Shown here: in pieces, positions 53,722 through 62,824 of the stretch | Numbering within the stretch: position 1 is the stretch's first letter | Layout of the letters: each line of letters starts with the position of its first letter | DNA from: Paraburkholderia sp. Ac-20340 | GTDB lineage: Bacteria; Pseudomonadota; Gammaproteobacteria; Burkholderiales; Burkholderiaceae | NCBI RefSeq assembly: GCF_017104965.1 | Contig: NZ_JAAGPR010000018.1 | Location: forward strand, 101,461 to 165,460 | Direction of reading: 5' to 3' | DNA length: 64,000 bases | Position numbers and translations under genes: made by a program | Notes under the pieces: model-generated | Told to the model about the DNA's origin: nothing | Database searches by the model: none | What the model saw: only the letters and a program-made list of their open reading frames with translations

Positions 53722-53885
53722 TGCAGTACTCCGGGGAGCTTGGGGAATAGCGCAATTCTACCCGCTGGGCCGTGTCAGCCCGCGGCGCGAAGCTGCAAAA
53801 AAGCCGTGGACGCGCGCGCTGGCGGGCCGGGCAGGGAATGTGGCGCGGAAAAATAATCGGAAAAAAGCGCAAAAAAATCGAGCAG

Positions 53886-53913
53886 AAAAAAGCCGGCCCA
53901 TCGGGGCCGGCTT
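53886..53913 (-). terminator. Terminator of pepN
   Basis: AAGCCGGCCC (53890-53899), ATCG, GGGCCGGCTT (53904-53913); on the minus strand it is followed by TTTT and lies 33 bases after the pepN stop. Confidence 0.88.
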
Positions 53914-53945
53914 GCGGTGCGACATGCTCAGGCGCGCTGGACGCG

Positions 53946-56648
53946 TCAGGCGAGCGCTTTTTCCACGATCTCGCGCACATCGCGCGACTTCACGCGTGCG
54001 GCGACCTGTTCGAGCGCGGCGCGCATCTTGTCGCGCAGGGCAGGCGTAAAGCGGCGCCACAGTTCGAGATTGCGCGCCAGACGGGCGGCCACTTGCGGAT
54101 TGATGGCGTCGAGCGCGATCACCTGTTCGGCCCAGAACGCGTAGCCCGAGCCATCGGCGGCGTGGAATTGCGCCGGGTTGGCCGCGCAGAAGCTGAAAAT
54201 CAGCGAACGCGCGCGGTTCGGATTCTTCAGATTGAAGGCCGGATGGCGCATCAGCGCGCGCACCGTGTCGATCACCGGACGCTGCGCCGTGCCGCGCTGC
54301 GTGGCCTGCAGCGAGAACCACTTGTCGATCACGAGCGGTTCCTGCTCGAAGCGCACGTAGAAGTCTTCGAGCGCCTTCTTCGCGTAGCCCGCGCCCGTGG
54401 CCGCCGACGCGTTCATCAGCGCCGACAGCGCCGCCGCGCGATCCGTCATGTTGTTGGCGTCGTCGTACTGCGCGGTGGCCAGACGCACGGCATCGGCGGG
54501 ATCGTCGAGTTCGCTCAGATACGAAAGCGCGAGATTCTTCAGACCGCGATGACCGGCGGCTTCCGGCGTCGGCTCATAGGCGCCCGGCGTCAGGTTGGCC
54601 TGATACGCCGCCAGCCATTCGGCCTTGAGCGCGTTGGCCAGACGCTTGCGCACGAACTGGCGCGCGGCGTGCACGGCGGCCGGATCGGATTGCGCCATCT
54701 GCTCGGCGAGATAGGTTTCCGACGGCAGCATCAGCGCGAGTTCGCGGAACGAGGGCGAGAGCGTCGAGTCGGTCAGCACGCGGCTGAAGGCCTGCACCAG
54801 CGCGTCGCTGGTTTCGAGCGGCTGGCCCGCCGATGCGCGCGCCGCCAGCGAAAGCAGTTCGCGCGTGGCAAGGCGCTGGCCCGCTTCCCAGCGGTTGAAC
54901 GGATCGCTGTCGTGGGCGATCAGGAAGGCCAGTTCGTCGTTGCCGTAGTCGTACTCGACGATCACCGGCGCCGAGAAGTTGCGCAGCAGCGAGGGCAGCG
55001 GCCTGGCATCGACGTCGACGAAGGTGAAGGTCTGCTGCGTTTCGGTGACTTCGAGCACGCGCGTGGTCGCGCCCGCTTGCGCTTCGCCTTCGAGCTTGAG
55101 CGGCAGATCGCGGCCGTCCGGGCCGATCAGGCCGATCGCGAACGGAATCAGCAGCGGGCCCTGCTGGGTTTCGCGCGCGGCGGGCGAGCCGTTCGCATAG
55201 CCTTGCGAGAGCGTCACGCTGTAACGCTTCGCGGCGGCGTCGTACTGCGTCGTCACGCTCACGCGCGGCGTGCCGGCCTGGCTGTACCAGCGCTCGAACT
55301 GCGCGAGGTCGCGGCCGTTGGCATCGGCCATGGCGGCGCGGAAATCGTCGCAGGTCACGGCCTGGCCGTCGTGGCGCTTGAAGTACAGATCCATGCCCTT
55401 GCGGAAGCCGTCGCGGCCGAACAGCGTCTGATACATCCGCACGACTTCCGAGCCTTTCTCGTAGACCGTCATCGTGTAGAAGTTGTTGATCTCGACGTAG
55501 CTTTCGGGGCGCACCGGATGCGCCATCGGGCCCGCGTCTTCGGCGAACTGCATCTGGCGCAGCACGCGCACGTCTTCGATACGCTTGGTGGCGCGTGCGG
55601 CTTCGTTTTCATCGCCGCCCGACATCGCCGCCGAGAATTCCTGGTCGCGGAACACCGTGAGGCCTTCCTTCAGGCTCAGCTGGAACCAGTCGCGGCAGGT
55701 CACGCGGTTGCCGGTCCAGTTGTGGAAGTACTCGTGACCGACCACGGCTTCGATGTTGGCGAAGTCGACGTCGGTGGCCGTTTCGGGGTTCGCCAGCACG
55801 TACTTCGTGTTGAAGATGTTGAGCCCCTTGTTCTCCATCGCGCCCATGTTGAAGTCGCTCACGGCGACGATCATGAAGCGGTCGAGATCGAGTTCGAGGC
55901 CGAAACGCTGCTCGTCCCAGCGGATCGAGTGGATCAGCGAATCCATCGCGTGGCGCGTCTTGTCGAGATCGTGCGGCTCGACCCACACCTGCAGCAGTTT
56001 TTCCTTGCCCGAACCGCTCTTGATGCGCTCTTCCAGCGCAACCAGCTTGCCCGCGACCAGCGCGAACAGATAGCTCGGCTTGCGGAACGGGTCTTCCCAC
56101 TTCGCATAATGGCGGCCATCGGGCAGATCGCCTTCGGCGATCAGGTTGCCGTTCGAGAGCAGCACGGGGTAGGAGGTTTTGTCCGCGCGCAGGGTGACCG
56201 TGTAGGTGGACATCACGTCCGGGCGGTCGAGGAACCACGTGATACGGCGGAAACCTTCGGCTTCGCACTGCGTAAAGAAGTTGCCGCTCGATACGTAGAG
56301 GCCGGAGAGCGTGGTGTTCGCCGCCGGATCGCACGCGCCGGTGAGCGTGAGCGTGAAGCGCTCGGGCACGTTTTCGATCGTCAGGCCGTGTTCGTGCGCG
56401 CGCACCTGTTCCCACGGCTGGCCGTCGATGGTCGCGCCGATGAACTCCAGCTGCTCGCCCATCAGGTCGAGGTGGGCGGCGGGCGTCGTGCTGGAACGGG
56501 CGTCGGGATTGCGGCGCACGGCGAGCGTGCTCTTGACGATGGTGCGCTCGGGCACGAGATCGAATTCGAGATCGACGGTATCGATCAGGAAGGCGGGCGG
56601 CGCGTAGTCTTCGCGGCGGATCACGGTGGGCGTGGCGGTATCGGACAT
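53946..56648 (-). CDS. pepN: Aminopeptidase N
   Basis: M1-family zinc aminopeptidase, 900 residues from the ATG at 56648 (MSDTATPTVIRREDY); the frame upstream has no family similarity. GAMENKGLNIFNTKYVLA is the exopeptidase GAMEN motif, VVGHEYFHNWTGNRVTCRDWFQLSLKEGLTVFRDQEFSA holds the zinc site HEYFHN(X18)E, and VYEKGSEVVRMYQTLFG contains the catalytic Tyr region. The large C-terminal helical domain is complete. Broad-specificity cytoplasmic enzyme recycling peptides. Confidence 0.97.
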   Translation of the reverse strand: MSDTATPTVIRREDYAPPAFLIDTVDLEFDLVPERTIVKSTLAVRRNPDARSSTTPAAHLDLMGEQLEFIGATIDGQPWEQVRAHEHGLTIENVPERFTLTLTGACDPAANTTLSGLYVSSGNFFTQCEAEGFRRITWFLDRPDVMSTYTVTLRADKTSYPVLLSNGNLIAEGDLPDGRHYAKWEDPFRKPSYLFALVAGKLVALEERIKSGSGKEKLLQVWVEPHDLDKTRHAMDSLIHSIRWDEQRFGLELDLDRFMIVAVSDFNMGAMENKGLNIFNTKYVLANPETATDVDFANIEAVVGHEYFHNWTGNRVTCRDWFQLSLKEGLTVFRDQEFSAAMSGGDENEAARATKRIEDVRVLRQMQFAEDAGPMAHPVRPESYVEINNFYTMTVYEKGSEVVRMYQTLFGRDGFRKGMDLYFKRHDGQAVTCDDFRAAMADANGRDLAQFERWYSQAGTPRVSVTTQYDAAAKRYSVTLSQGYANGSPAARETQQGPLLIPFAIGLIGPDGRDLPLKLEGEAQAGATTRVLEVTETQQTFTFVDVDARPLPSLLRNFSAPVIVEYDYGNDELAFLIAHDSDPFNRWEAGQRLATRELLSLAARASAGQPLETSDALVQAFSRVLTDSTLSPSFRELALMLPSETYLAEQMAQSDPAAVHAARQFVRKRLANALKAEWLAAYQANLTPGAYEPTPEAAGHRGLKNLALSYLSELDDPADAVRLATAQYDDANNMTDRAAALSALMNASAATGAGYAKKALEDFYVRFEQEPLVIDKWFSLQATQRGTAQRPVIDTVRALMRHPAFNLKNPNRARSLIFSFCAANPAQFHAADGSGYAFWAEQVIALDAINPQVAARLARNLELWRRFTPALRDKMRAALEQVAARVKSRDVREIVEKALA

Positions 56649-57039
56649 GGTCTCGTGCGGGGGAACGTCGGTCGGAGAGTCGGATGAGGTGGCCGCCGGC
56701 TGGCGGCCGATCGTCCCATTGTACAAAGGCGCGGGCGGCTTGTCCGAAGCGTGGGCGCTGGCCGGCTCCGGTCGGGCGATGGCGGCGAACTTTCACGCTG
56801 CCGCGCGAGTCAGTATGATCGGGCCTGCCGCGACGCATTGCGCGTGCCCGCGTAGCCGGGCGGAGCACGTGCGGAGTACGCCGATAGCGTAGAAGATCGC
56901 CGCAATCGCAGGGCGACGCCCGCTCGACGGAATAAACGCCGCGGCAGATACGTATCAGCCTTATGCCCGATATGTACGAGAAGGAGCGGCCCCCACGACT
57001 GCGCTTTCACAACCACTGGCAAGACTGCAAGAGAAGACC
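56649..57039. other. Intergenic stretch between pepN and a DUF4136 lipoprotein
   Basis: 391 bases of divergent promoter region. No gene seen. Confidence 0.5.
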
Positions 57040-57726
57040 ATGATTTCCGACCGATGGACCCGCCGCGCCCTGCTGATGCTGGCCGCGCTTGCCGTGACGC
57101 TGTCCGGCTGTACGACCTACGTGACGAGCCAGGTGACCGCGTTCTCCGCGTGGGATGGCGGCAGCGACGCCACGCGCACCTACGCGTTCACCCGCAACCC
57201 GGACCAGCAGCACAGCATCGAGCAATCGACCTATGAAAACCTGGTCGCCGATGGCCTGTCGGCCCAGGCGTTCCGTCAGGTGCCGCAACCGCAGGCGCAC
57301 TATCTCGTGGGCCTCGCGTACGGCAGCCGCATGGATACGGTGACGGTCGCCCAGCCGGTGTTCTACAACCCGTGGCCGAGCCCGTACTGGGGGCCGTTCA
57401 ATCCGTGGGGCCCGTGGGGTCCGTACGGTCCGGCCTATGTGAACCAGAGCTATCCGGTCTATTCGCACGTGCTGGCGGTGCGCATTACGGACAAGGTGTC
57501 GGGCAAGGAGCTCTATAACGTCTCCGCGCGCGCTTCGGGCGACGATCCTTCGCTCGTGCGCGTGATGCCGTATCTGGTGCGCAGCGCGCTGGCGAACTTC
57601 CCGCTGCAGAACGGCACGGTCACGCAGGTGAAACTGCCGGTCGACAAGAACGGCGGCGCGCCGAACGAAGCGCCGGCCGCGCCAGCGTCCGCGGCATCGA
57701 TGCCGGCGGCTGCGCAGGCGAAATAA
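57040..57726 (+). CDS. DUF4136 lipoprotein
   Basis: 228 residues. The lipoprotein signal is RRALLMLAALAVTLSGC with lipobox LSGC (Cys24). The DUF4136 fold follows: TYAFTRNPDQQHSIEQSTYENLVADGLSAQAFRQVPQPQAHYLVGLAYG, an inserted Trp/Pro/Gly-rich tract (NPWGPWGPYGP), and LAVRITDKVSGKELYNVSARASGDDPSLVRVMPYLVRSAL. The C-terminus is Ala/Pro-rich. Periplasm-facing; function of the family unknown. AGAGAAG precedes the ATG. A terminator follows. Confidence 0.82.
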   Translation: MISDRWTRRALLMLAALAVTLSGCTTYVTSQVTAFSAWDGGSDATRTYAFTRNPDQQHSIEQSTYENLVADGLSAQAFRQVPQPQAHYLVGLAYGSRMDTVTVAQPVFYNPWPSPYWGPFNPWGPWGPYGPAYVNQSYPVYSHVLAVRITDKVSGKELYNVSARASGDDPSLVRVMPYLVRSALANFPLQNGTVTQVKLPVDKNGGAPNEAPAAPASAASMPAAAQAK

Positions 57727-57768
57727 GCGGCGTTAGCAAAGCGGCGTTAGCGTCGCAAGACGGACAAA

Positions 57769-57803
57769 AAAGCGCGCCGGACCTTCGCGGTCCGGCGCGC
57801 TTT
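57769..57803. terminator. Bidirectional terminator
   Basis: AAAGCGCGCCGGACC (57769-57783), TTCGC, GGTCCGGCGCGCTTT (57789-57803), between the convergent DUF4136 and guanine deaminase genes. Confidence 0.88.
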
Positions 57804-57840
57804 GCTTTGGTATCGACGCTGACGACGATCGGATAAAGCG

Positions 57841-59142
57841 TTACGCAGCCTCGCGGCTATGCACGCGTGCGCCTGCTGCGTAGGTCTCGAACACGGCGCG
57901 ATCGTCGCCGAGCAGCGCGAACGCAAACAGCAGTTCTTCGAGCGATTCCGCGCGCGCCGTGCGGCGGGCGAGCAGCGGCGTGGCCTTCGGATCGAGCACG
58001 ACGAAGTCGGCTTCGGTCTGCGGCGCGAGCGTGCCGATCTTGTCGGCGAGATCGAGTGCCTGCGCGGCGCCCGCCGTCGCCAGCCAGAACATGCGCGTGG
58101 CCGTCAGATGATGGCCGCCCATGCGCGCGACCTTGTGCGCTTCGTTCATGGTCTGCAGCATCGAGAACGAAGTGCCGCCGCCCACGTCGGTCGCGAGCGC
58201 GACGGGCATCTCCGATTGCGCCGCCTTGTCGAAATCGAACAGACCGCTGCCGAGGAACAGGTTCGACGTGGGGCAGTGCGCCGCGACCGCGCCGGTTTCG
58301 GCCATGCGGCGGCGATCTTCCTCGTCGAGCCAGATGCAGTGGCCGTACACGGCGCGGCGACGCAGGAGTCCGTAGTGATCGTAGACATCGAGATAGCTGC
58401 GCTGGCGCGGGAACAGTTCCTTCACCCACTTCACTTCATCGAGGTTTTCGGCCACGTGGCTCTGGATGAAGATGTCGCCGTGCGCCTTCGCGAGCGCCTG
58501 GCACGCTTCGAGCTGCGCTTCCGTCGAGGTCGGCGCGAAACGCGGCGTGAGCGCATACATCTGGCGGCCCTTGTTGTGCCAGCGATCGATCAGCTCCGCG
58601 CTGTCGTCGTAACCGGTTTGCGGCGTGTCGCGCAGGAACTCGGGGCAATGGCGGTCCATCAGCACCTTGCCCGCGACCATGCGCAGATTCTTCGCTTCGC
58701 TCGCCGTGAAGAGCGCATCGGCGGATTGCTTGTGCACCGTGCAGTAGACCAGCGCCGTGGTCGTGCCGCTCTTGAGCAGTTCGTCGACGAAAAACTGCGC
58801 GGTGTCCTGCGCAACCGCTTCGTTCTCGAAACCGCGTTCGGTCGGGAATGTGTAGGTGTCGAGCCACGGCAGCAGACCCGGCGCGGGCGAGGCGATCATG
58901 TCGGTCTGCGGGTAGTGGATGTGCGTGTCGATGAAGCCCGGCACGATCAGCTTGTCGCGCAGGTCGTGCACCTGCGCGCCGTCGCTCACGCGGTCCTTGA
59001 GGGCGGACCACGCGCCGGACGCGGCCACGCGGCCGTCCTCGACGATCACGACGCCGTCTTCATGGAATTGCACCGCGTCGGGCGACTGCGCGGGGTCGCC
59101 GGTGAAGGTCAGGAGTTGTGCGCGAAAAGCCGATTGAGTCAT
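57841..59142 (-). CDS. guaD: Guanine deaminase
   Basis: Amidohydrolase converting guanine to xanthine, 433 residues. The first zinc motif is FIDTHIHYPQTDM, and the family-typical TYTFPTERGFENE, ALVYCTVHKQSADALF, MDRHCPEFLRDT, IQSHVAENLDEVKWV (zinc His), HCIWLDEED, and ALATDVGGGTSFSMLQTMNEA (catalytic Asp) follow. All zinc ligands are present. It is downstream of the adenine/adenosine deaminase and xdhC on the same strand, forming a purine-breakdown group. Confidence 0.94.
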   Translation of the reverse strand: MTQSAFRAQLLTFTGDPAQSPDAVQFHEDGVVIVEDGRVAASGAWSALKDRVSDGAQVHDLRDKLIVPGFIDTHIHYPQTDMIASPAPGLLPWLDTYTFPTERGFENEAVAQDTAQFFVDELLKSGTTTALVYCTVHKQSADALFTASEAKNLRMVAGKVLMDRHCPEFLRDTPQTGYDDSAELIDRWHNKGRQMYALTPRFAPTSTEAQLEACQALAKAHGDIFIQSHVAENLDEVKWVKELFPRQRSYLDVYDHYGLLRRRAVYGHCIWLDEEDRRRMAETGAVAAHCPTSNLFLGSGLFDFDKAAQSEMPVALATDVGGGTSFSMLQTMNEAHKVARMGGHHLTATRMFWLATAGAAQALDLADKIGTLAPQTEADFVVLDPKATPLLARRTARAESLEELLFAFALLGDDRAVFETYAAGARVHSREAA

Positions 59143-59505
59143 GGGAACATCGTCTCCGGAGAATTCAGGTATTCATGAGCAGGATGCGTGCGCGCTTCGT
59201 CATCGCACTGGCGCGCATCGCGGGCGCCGCTCCTGAAAACGCGGCGCGTAAAACTCGGCCCGATCTGCATCGGATAACCATCCGATTCATGTCCGAACGG
59301 CGTCAGATAAACGTCAGATCGACAGGCGGTTAATCGGGCCTTGAAAATCCAGGCGCTAAATCCGGGCGCTAAATCCAGGCGTAAAAGCGCCCCGGGCGCG
59401 GCGCGCGGTGCGCCGTTCCCTCAAGTCATTCACGGTCTTGGGCGATGCCCGGGCCGAAAGATCCGCGCCGCCCAACTGCGGCGCGCGGCGGCTTTCGCTC
59501 CTGCT
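59143..59505. other. Intergenic stretch between guaD and the deaminase gene
   Basis: 363 bases. It contains a short imperfect tandem repeat (59346-59382) of about 13 bases, AATCC(A/G)GGCGCTA, three times. No gene seen. Confidence 0.55.
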
Positions 59506-60546
59506 TTAAGCCCAGTAAGCGTCGAGCTTTGCGATCAGCGCGGCGCGTTCGTCGGACGTCACGAACGACGCCTCGAAGCCGTTGCGCAGGATCGTGTACA
59601 CCTCTTTGTCGTCGAGCTCGAGCGCTTCGATGATCGCGCGGTAGTTCTCGTTGACGTAGCCGCCGAAGTAAGCCGGATCATCCGAATTGACGGTCACGGC
59701 CACGCCTTCGTCGAGCAGTTGCTTGAGCGTGTGCTGCGTCATGTCGTCGAATACGCAGAGCTTGGTGTTCGACAGCGGGCAGACCGTCAGCGCCACGCGC
59801 GAATCGGCCAGACGGGCGACCAGCGCCGGGTCCTCGATGCTGCGCACGCCGTGATCGACGCGATCGACCTTGAGCAGATCGAGCGCTTCGTAGATGTAGG
59901 CGGGCGGGCCTTCCTCGCCGGCATGCGCGACCCGCTTCAGGCCCTTGGCGCGCGCCTTTTCGAACACGCGCTCGAACTTCGAAGGCGGATGGCCGCGTTC
60001 CGACGAATCCAGGCCCACGCCGATCATGCGCGGATAACGCTCGAACGCCGGCTGCGCCGCGTCCCAGGTGGCCAGCGCGTCTTCTTCGCTCAGATGGCGC
60101 AGGAAGCACAGGATCAGCTTGCTGGTGAGGCCGCGCTTTTCGGCGTCGGCGAGCGCGCGGTCGATACCCGCGACCACGGTGTCGATCGACACGCCACGCT
60201 CGGTGTGCGTTTGCGGATCGAAGAAAATTTCGGTGTGCACGACGTTGTCCGCGAGCGCGCGCTCGCAGTAGGCCATCGTCATGTCGTAGAAGTCCTGCTC
60301 GTGCAGCAGCACGCTCGCACCGGCGTAATAGATGTCGAGGAACGATTGCAGGTCGGTGAACGCGTAGGCCGCGCGCAGGGCGTCGATCGACTCGTAGGCG
60401 AGCTTGACGTTGTTGCGCTGGGCGAGCGCGAAAATCAGCTCGGGCTCGAGCGAGCCTTCGATATGGATATGCAGCTCGGACTTGGGCGCGCCGAGGACTT
60501 TCTGGACTAGCGGATTAGCAGCGATTGCGGTGGTCGTGATCGTCAT
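59506..60546 (-). CDS. Adenosine deaminase-family protein, probably adenine deaminase
   Basis: 346 residues from the ATG at 60546. SELHIHIEGSLEPELIFALAQRN is the N-terminal zinc site, HTEIFFDPQTHTERG, GLDSSERGHPPSKFERVF, RVAHAGEEGPPAYIYEALDLLKVDRVDHGVRS (zinc His and catalytic Glu) and LTVCPLSNTKLCVFDDMTQHTLKQLLDEGVAVTVNSDDPAYFGG complete the site. The ERGHPPSKF and NTKLCVF pieces are those of the bacterial/fungal adenine deaminase branch, so adenine to hypoxanthine is more likely than adenosine to inosine; databases often call it adenosine deaminase. Next to xdhC and guaD. Confidence 0.88.
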   Translation of the reverse strand: MTITTTAIAANPLVQKVLGAPKSELHIHIEGSLEPELIFALAQRNNVKLAYESIDALRAAYAFTDLQSFLDIYYAGASVLLHEQDFYDMTMAYCERALADNVVHTEIFFDPQTHTERGVSIDTVVAGIDRALADAEKRGLTSKLILCFLRHLSEEDALATWDAAQPAFERYPRMIGVGLDSSERGHPPSKFERVFEKARAKGLKRVAHAGEEGPPAYIYEALDLLKVDRVDHGVRSIEDPALVARLADSRVALTVCPLSNTKLCVFDDMTQHTLKQLLDEGVAVTVNSDDPAYFGGYVNENYRAIIEALELDDKEVYTILRNGFEASFVTSDERAALIAKLDAYWA

Positions 60547-60580
60547 GATCTGGTCGGTCAAAATTTTCTGGTGGGTGACA

Positions 60581-61657
60581 TCACGCGGAATGGGGCGCCG
60601 CCTGGGCATGCGTGGCATGCGCATGCGCCGTGGCGGCCTCGATGGCCTGCAGCATCTGGGCGGCAGCCGATATCGCAATCACCTCGGGCGATTTGTCGAC
60701 GATGCCGTCCACGCCCAGCGGGCAGTTCATGCGCGCGATCTGCATCGGGTCGATGCCGCGCGCGGCGAGCCGGTGCTCGAACTGCTGGCGCTTGCTGTGC
60801 GAGCCGATCATGCCGAAGAACACGAAGTCGCCGCGTCGCAGGATGCGTTCGGCCAGATCGAGATCGTGCGCATGATCGTGCGTCATCACGATGAAGCAGG
60901 TGCCGGGCGGCGCGGCCTCGACGGCCTGGTCGGGCGCGTCGCTGGCGTCGATGACGACGTTGGGCGCGCCAAGCGCGGCGAATTCCTCCGGCGAGGGAAA
61001 CGCGGCGTCGCGCTGGTCGACCCAGCGCACCCGGCAGGGCAGCGTGCCGAGCACGCGCACCAGCGCCGCACCGACGTGTCCCGCGCCGAACAGCACGACC
61101 GGAAAGTCGTTGGGCGCGATCGTTTCGGTGAGCAGCAGCGCGGCGTCTTGCGCGCCAGCGGCGGTATCCCAGAGCAGGCAGTCGGCGGCATCGACGCCCG
61201 GTTCCGGCTCCGAGAGCATCACGGCGCCGGCATCGGCATCGGTCAGCATGGCCCCGTTCCGCGAGGAGCGGAATGATACGCTACGAACCGTCGATGCGCC
61301 TGCGGCGAGCCGGCGCGAGAGCGTGGCGAGCCAGCCGAGATCGGCGACATCGAGCCGCTCGAACGCCAGCACGACCGCGCCGCCGCAGCACTGACCCAGA
61401 CTCGGGCCGAGCGACAGCCGCTCCAGACGCCGCGCGTGCGACATGCGCATGCCGTCGCGCAGCACCTGGCGCGCGATTTCGATGGCTTTCCATTCCAGAT
61501 GACCGCCGCCGATGGTGTGGCGCGCGGCTTCGCGCGTGACGATCATCTTCGTGCCGGCTTCGCGCGGCACCGAGCCTTCGGCGCGCGCGACCGTCACCAG
61601 CACGGCGGCATCGCCATGCGCGAGCAGTTGTTGGAGATCGGTGACCCAGGCTTGCAT
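60581..61657 (-). CDS. xdhC: Xanthine dehydrogenase accessory protein XdhC
   Basis: 358 residues. XdhC binds molybdenum cofactor and aids its sulfuration and insertion into xanthine dehydrogenase. The start MQAWVTDLQQLLAHGDAAVLVTVARAEGSVPREAGTKMIVT is typical of the XdhC N-terminal domain with the following TIGGGHLEWKAIEIAR; the C-terminal Rossmann-like domain has VVLFGAGHVGAALVRVLGTLP and FVFFGMIGSHSKRQQFEHRLAARG. It should be fed by xdhA and xdhB directly upstream, but they are missing here. It runs toward the deaminase gene with a 34-base gap. Confidence 0.92.
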   Translation of the reverse strand: MQAWVTDLQQLLAHGDAAVLVTVARAEGSVPREAGTKMIVTREAARHTIGGGHLEWKAIEIARQVLRDGMRMSHARRLERLSLGPSLGQCCGGAVVLAFERLDVADLGWLATLSRRLAAGASTVRSVSFRSSRNGAMLTDADAGAVMLSEPEPGVDAADCLLWDTAAGAQDAALLLTETIAPNDFPVVLFGAGHVGAALVRVLGTLPCRVRWVDQRDAAFPSPEEFAALGAPNVVIDASDAPDQAVEAAPPGTCFIVMTHDHAHDLDLAERILRRGDFVFFGMIGSHSKRQQFEHRLAARGIDPMQIARMNCPLGVDGIVDKSPEVIAISAAAQMLQAIEAATAHAHATHAQAAPHSA

Positions 61658-61669
61658 CGGACAGGGCTC

Positions 61670-61852
61670 CTACGAAGCGAGCGGCAAGGCGCGTTCGTCC
61701 ACGGCGTCATGCGCGCGGTGCACACAGCGGTCGAGGCGAAGGAGAGTCGGGGCGTGCGCGCACGCATGGCGCTCGATGGAGCGCTGGGAGGGCGCGCCAT
61801 GAAGCTCAAGGGCGGCGCCGCGAAGGACGTATCGGATGGTTTGCGTTGTCAT
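61670..61852 (-). pseudogene. Possible remnant of the xdhA 5' end
   Basis: The minus-strand frame from the ATG at 61852 reads MTTQTIRYVLRGAALELHGAP, like the first 20 or so residues of XdhA small subunits (I-R-F/Y...RG......G.P..T). The rest of the frame, to its stop at 61670 just before xdhC, shows neither iron-sulfur Cys motifs nor any XdhB sequence. This suggests a deletion that removed nearly all of xdhA and xdhB. The match is short, so the call is tentative. Confidence 0.4.
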
Positions 61853-62145
61853 GTGAAACCCGGGAGACATTGCGGATCAGGCGCGCGTTACGCAGGAAAA
61901 CCGGGCGGGCCGAAGCCGGCCTCGCGCACGTAGATCGCCATCCAGTTGGGACTGTAACACTGACAGCGCGAGGAAAGTATTCCCTGCGGATGATGGGGGT
62001 TATGTGACGGCGCCCATGACCGGAGGATGAAGGATTTGGCCCTTTACTGCGTAGGAGCAGCAAGAAAAGCCGGGAGAAAAACAGGGGGACGATGGGCCGC
62101 CCGCTGACGGGGCGGCCTGCTCTGACGGTCTGGCCCGCTGGCGGC
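61853..62145. other. Intergenic stretch, no gene recognised
   Basis: 293 bases between dsbB and the presumed xdhA remnant. No gene or clear hairpin seen. Confidence 0.5.
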
Positions 62146-62676
62146 TTAGCGGCGGATGCCGGGCCACGACACCTGACGGCGACGGTTACGCCACAGACTC
62201 GCCAGCACGGCGACGAACACGACGACAAACGCCACCACCGACCACAGCGGCAAGGTCAGGCCAAGAATCGGCGGATAAGTGGTTTCGCACAGACCCTGCA
62301 CCTTGAAGACGCCGGGCAGCCAGTGCGCGGGCGGCAGGGCGTCGACGATCGGCTGCAGGGTGTCGAAGCCGCAGCTGAAGCTGGGGAAGGCTTGCACCCA
62401 CGCAAGACGCGCCGACGCCACGATGCCGCCTACCGCCGAAATCACGATCAAGCCTTCGAGCGCACGCACGCCGCGCCAGCTCGTGAAGCGCGCGCCGAGG
62501 AAGGCGAACACGGCGATCAGAATGAAGAAGTAACGCGTGAGAATGCACAGCGGGCAGGGGTCCTGACGCTCGAAATACTGCATGTACAGGGCGCCGGCCA
62601 GCAGCGCAAGGCAGATCAGACCGAGAAGCACCAACAGGCTGCGTTCGCGGCGCAACAGCGCGTTATCGTCGTTCAT
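62146..62676 (-). CDS. dsbB: Disulfide bond formation protein DsbB
   Basis: 176 residues from the ATG at 62676; the longer frame upstream has no membrane character. Four membrane segments. The first periplasmic pair is QDPCPLCILTRYF (CxxC), the second pair Cys near FSCGF and GLCETTYP. QYFERQ...CILTR and the second loop match DsbB. It passes electrons from DsbA to quinone. Monocistronic. Confidence 0.93.
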   Translation of the reverse strand: MNDDNALLRRERSLLVLLGLICLALLAGALYMQYFERQDPCPLCILTRYFFILIAVFAFLGARFTSWRGVRALEGLIVISAVGGIVASARLAWVQAFPSFSCGFDTLQPIVDALPPAHWLPGVFKVQGLCETTYPPILGLTLPLWSVVAFVVVFVAVLASLWRNRRRQVSWPGIRR

Positions 62677-62824
62677 GTGTTCGTTTTGTTCGGGTTGGAT
62701 GACGCAGCGGCGCTCCCGCGGCGCGGCTGCAACGGCGTGTCGGGATTCTAGCGCGAAGGGAATGCGTCGCGAGAAAGTGCACGGGGCGACATGCGGCGGC
62801 GCAAGCGCCCCGTAGAAGTCTCGA

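Noticed and set aside
53772..56687. 971-codon plus-strand open frame antisense to pepN
   Set aside because: A shadow of pepN: composition almost all Arg, Ala, Gly, Val, His; no domain; the minus strand has a complete M1 aminopeptidase with all motifs.
59346..59382. Short tandem repeat as a CRISPR-like or regulatory array
   Set aside because: Only three imperfect 13-base units without spacers; too little to call.
61436..61933. Plus-strand open frame over the start of xdhC and its upstream region
   Set aside because: Arg-rich antisense shadow with no ribosome site or family match.
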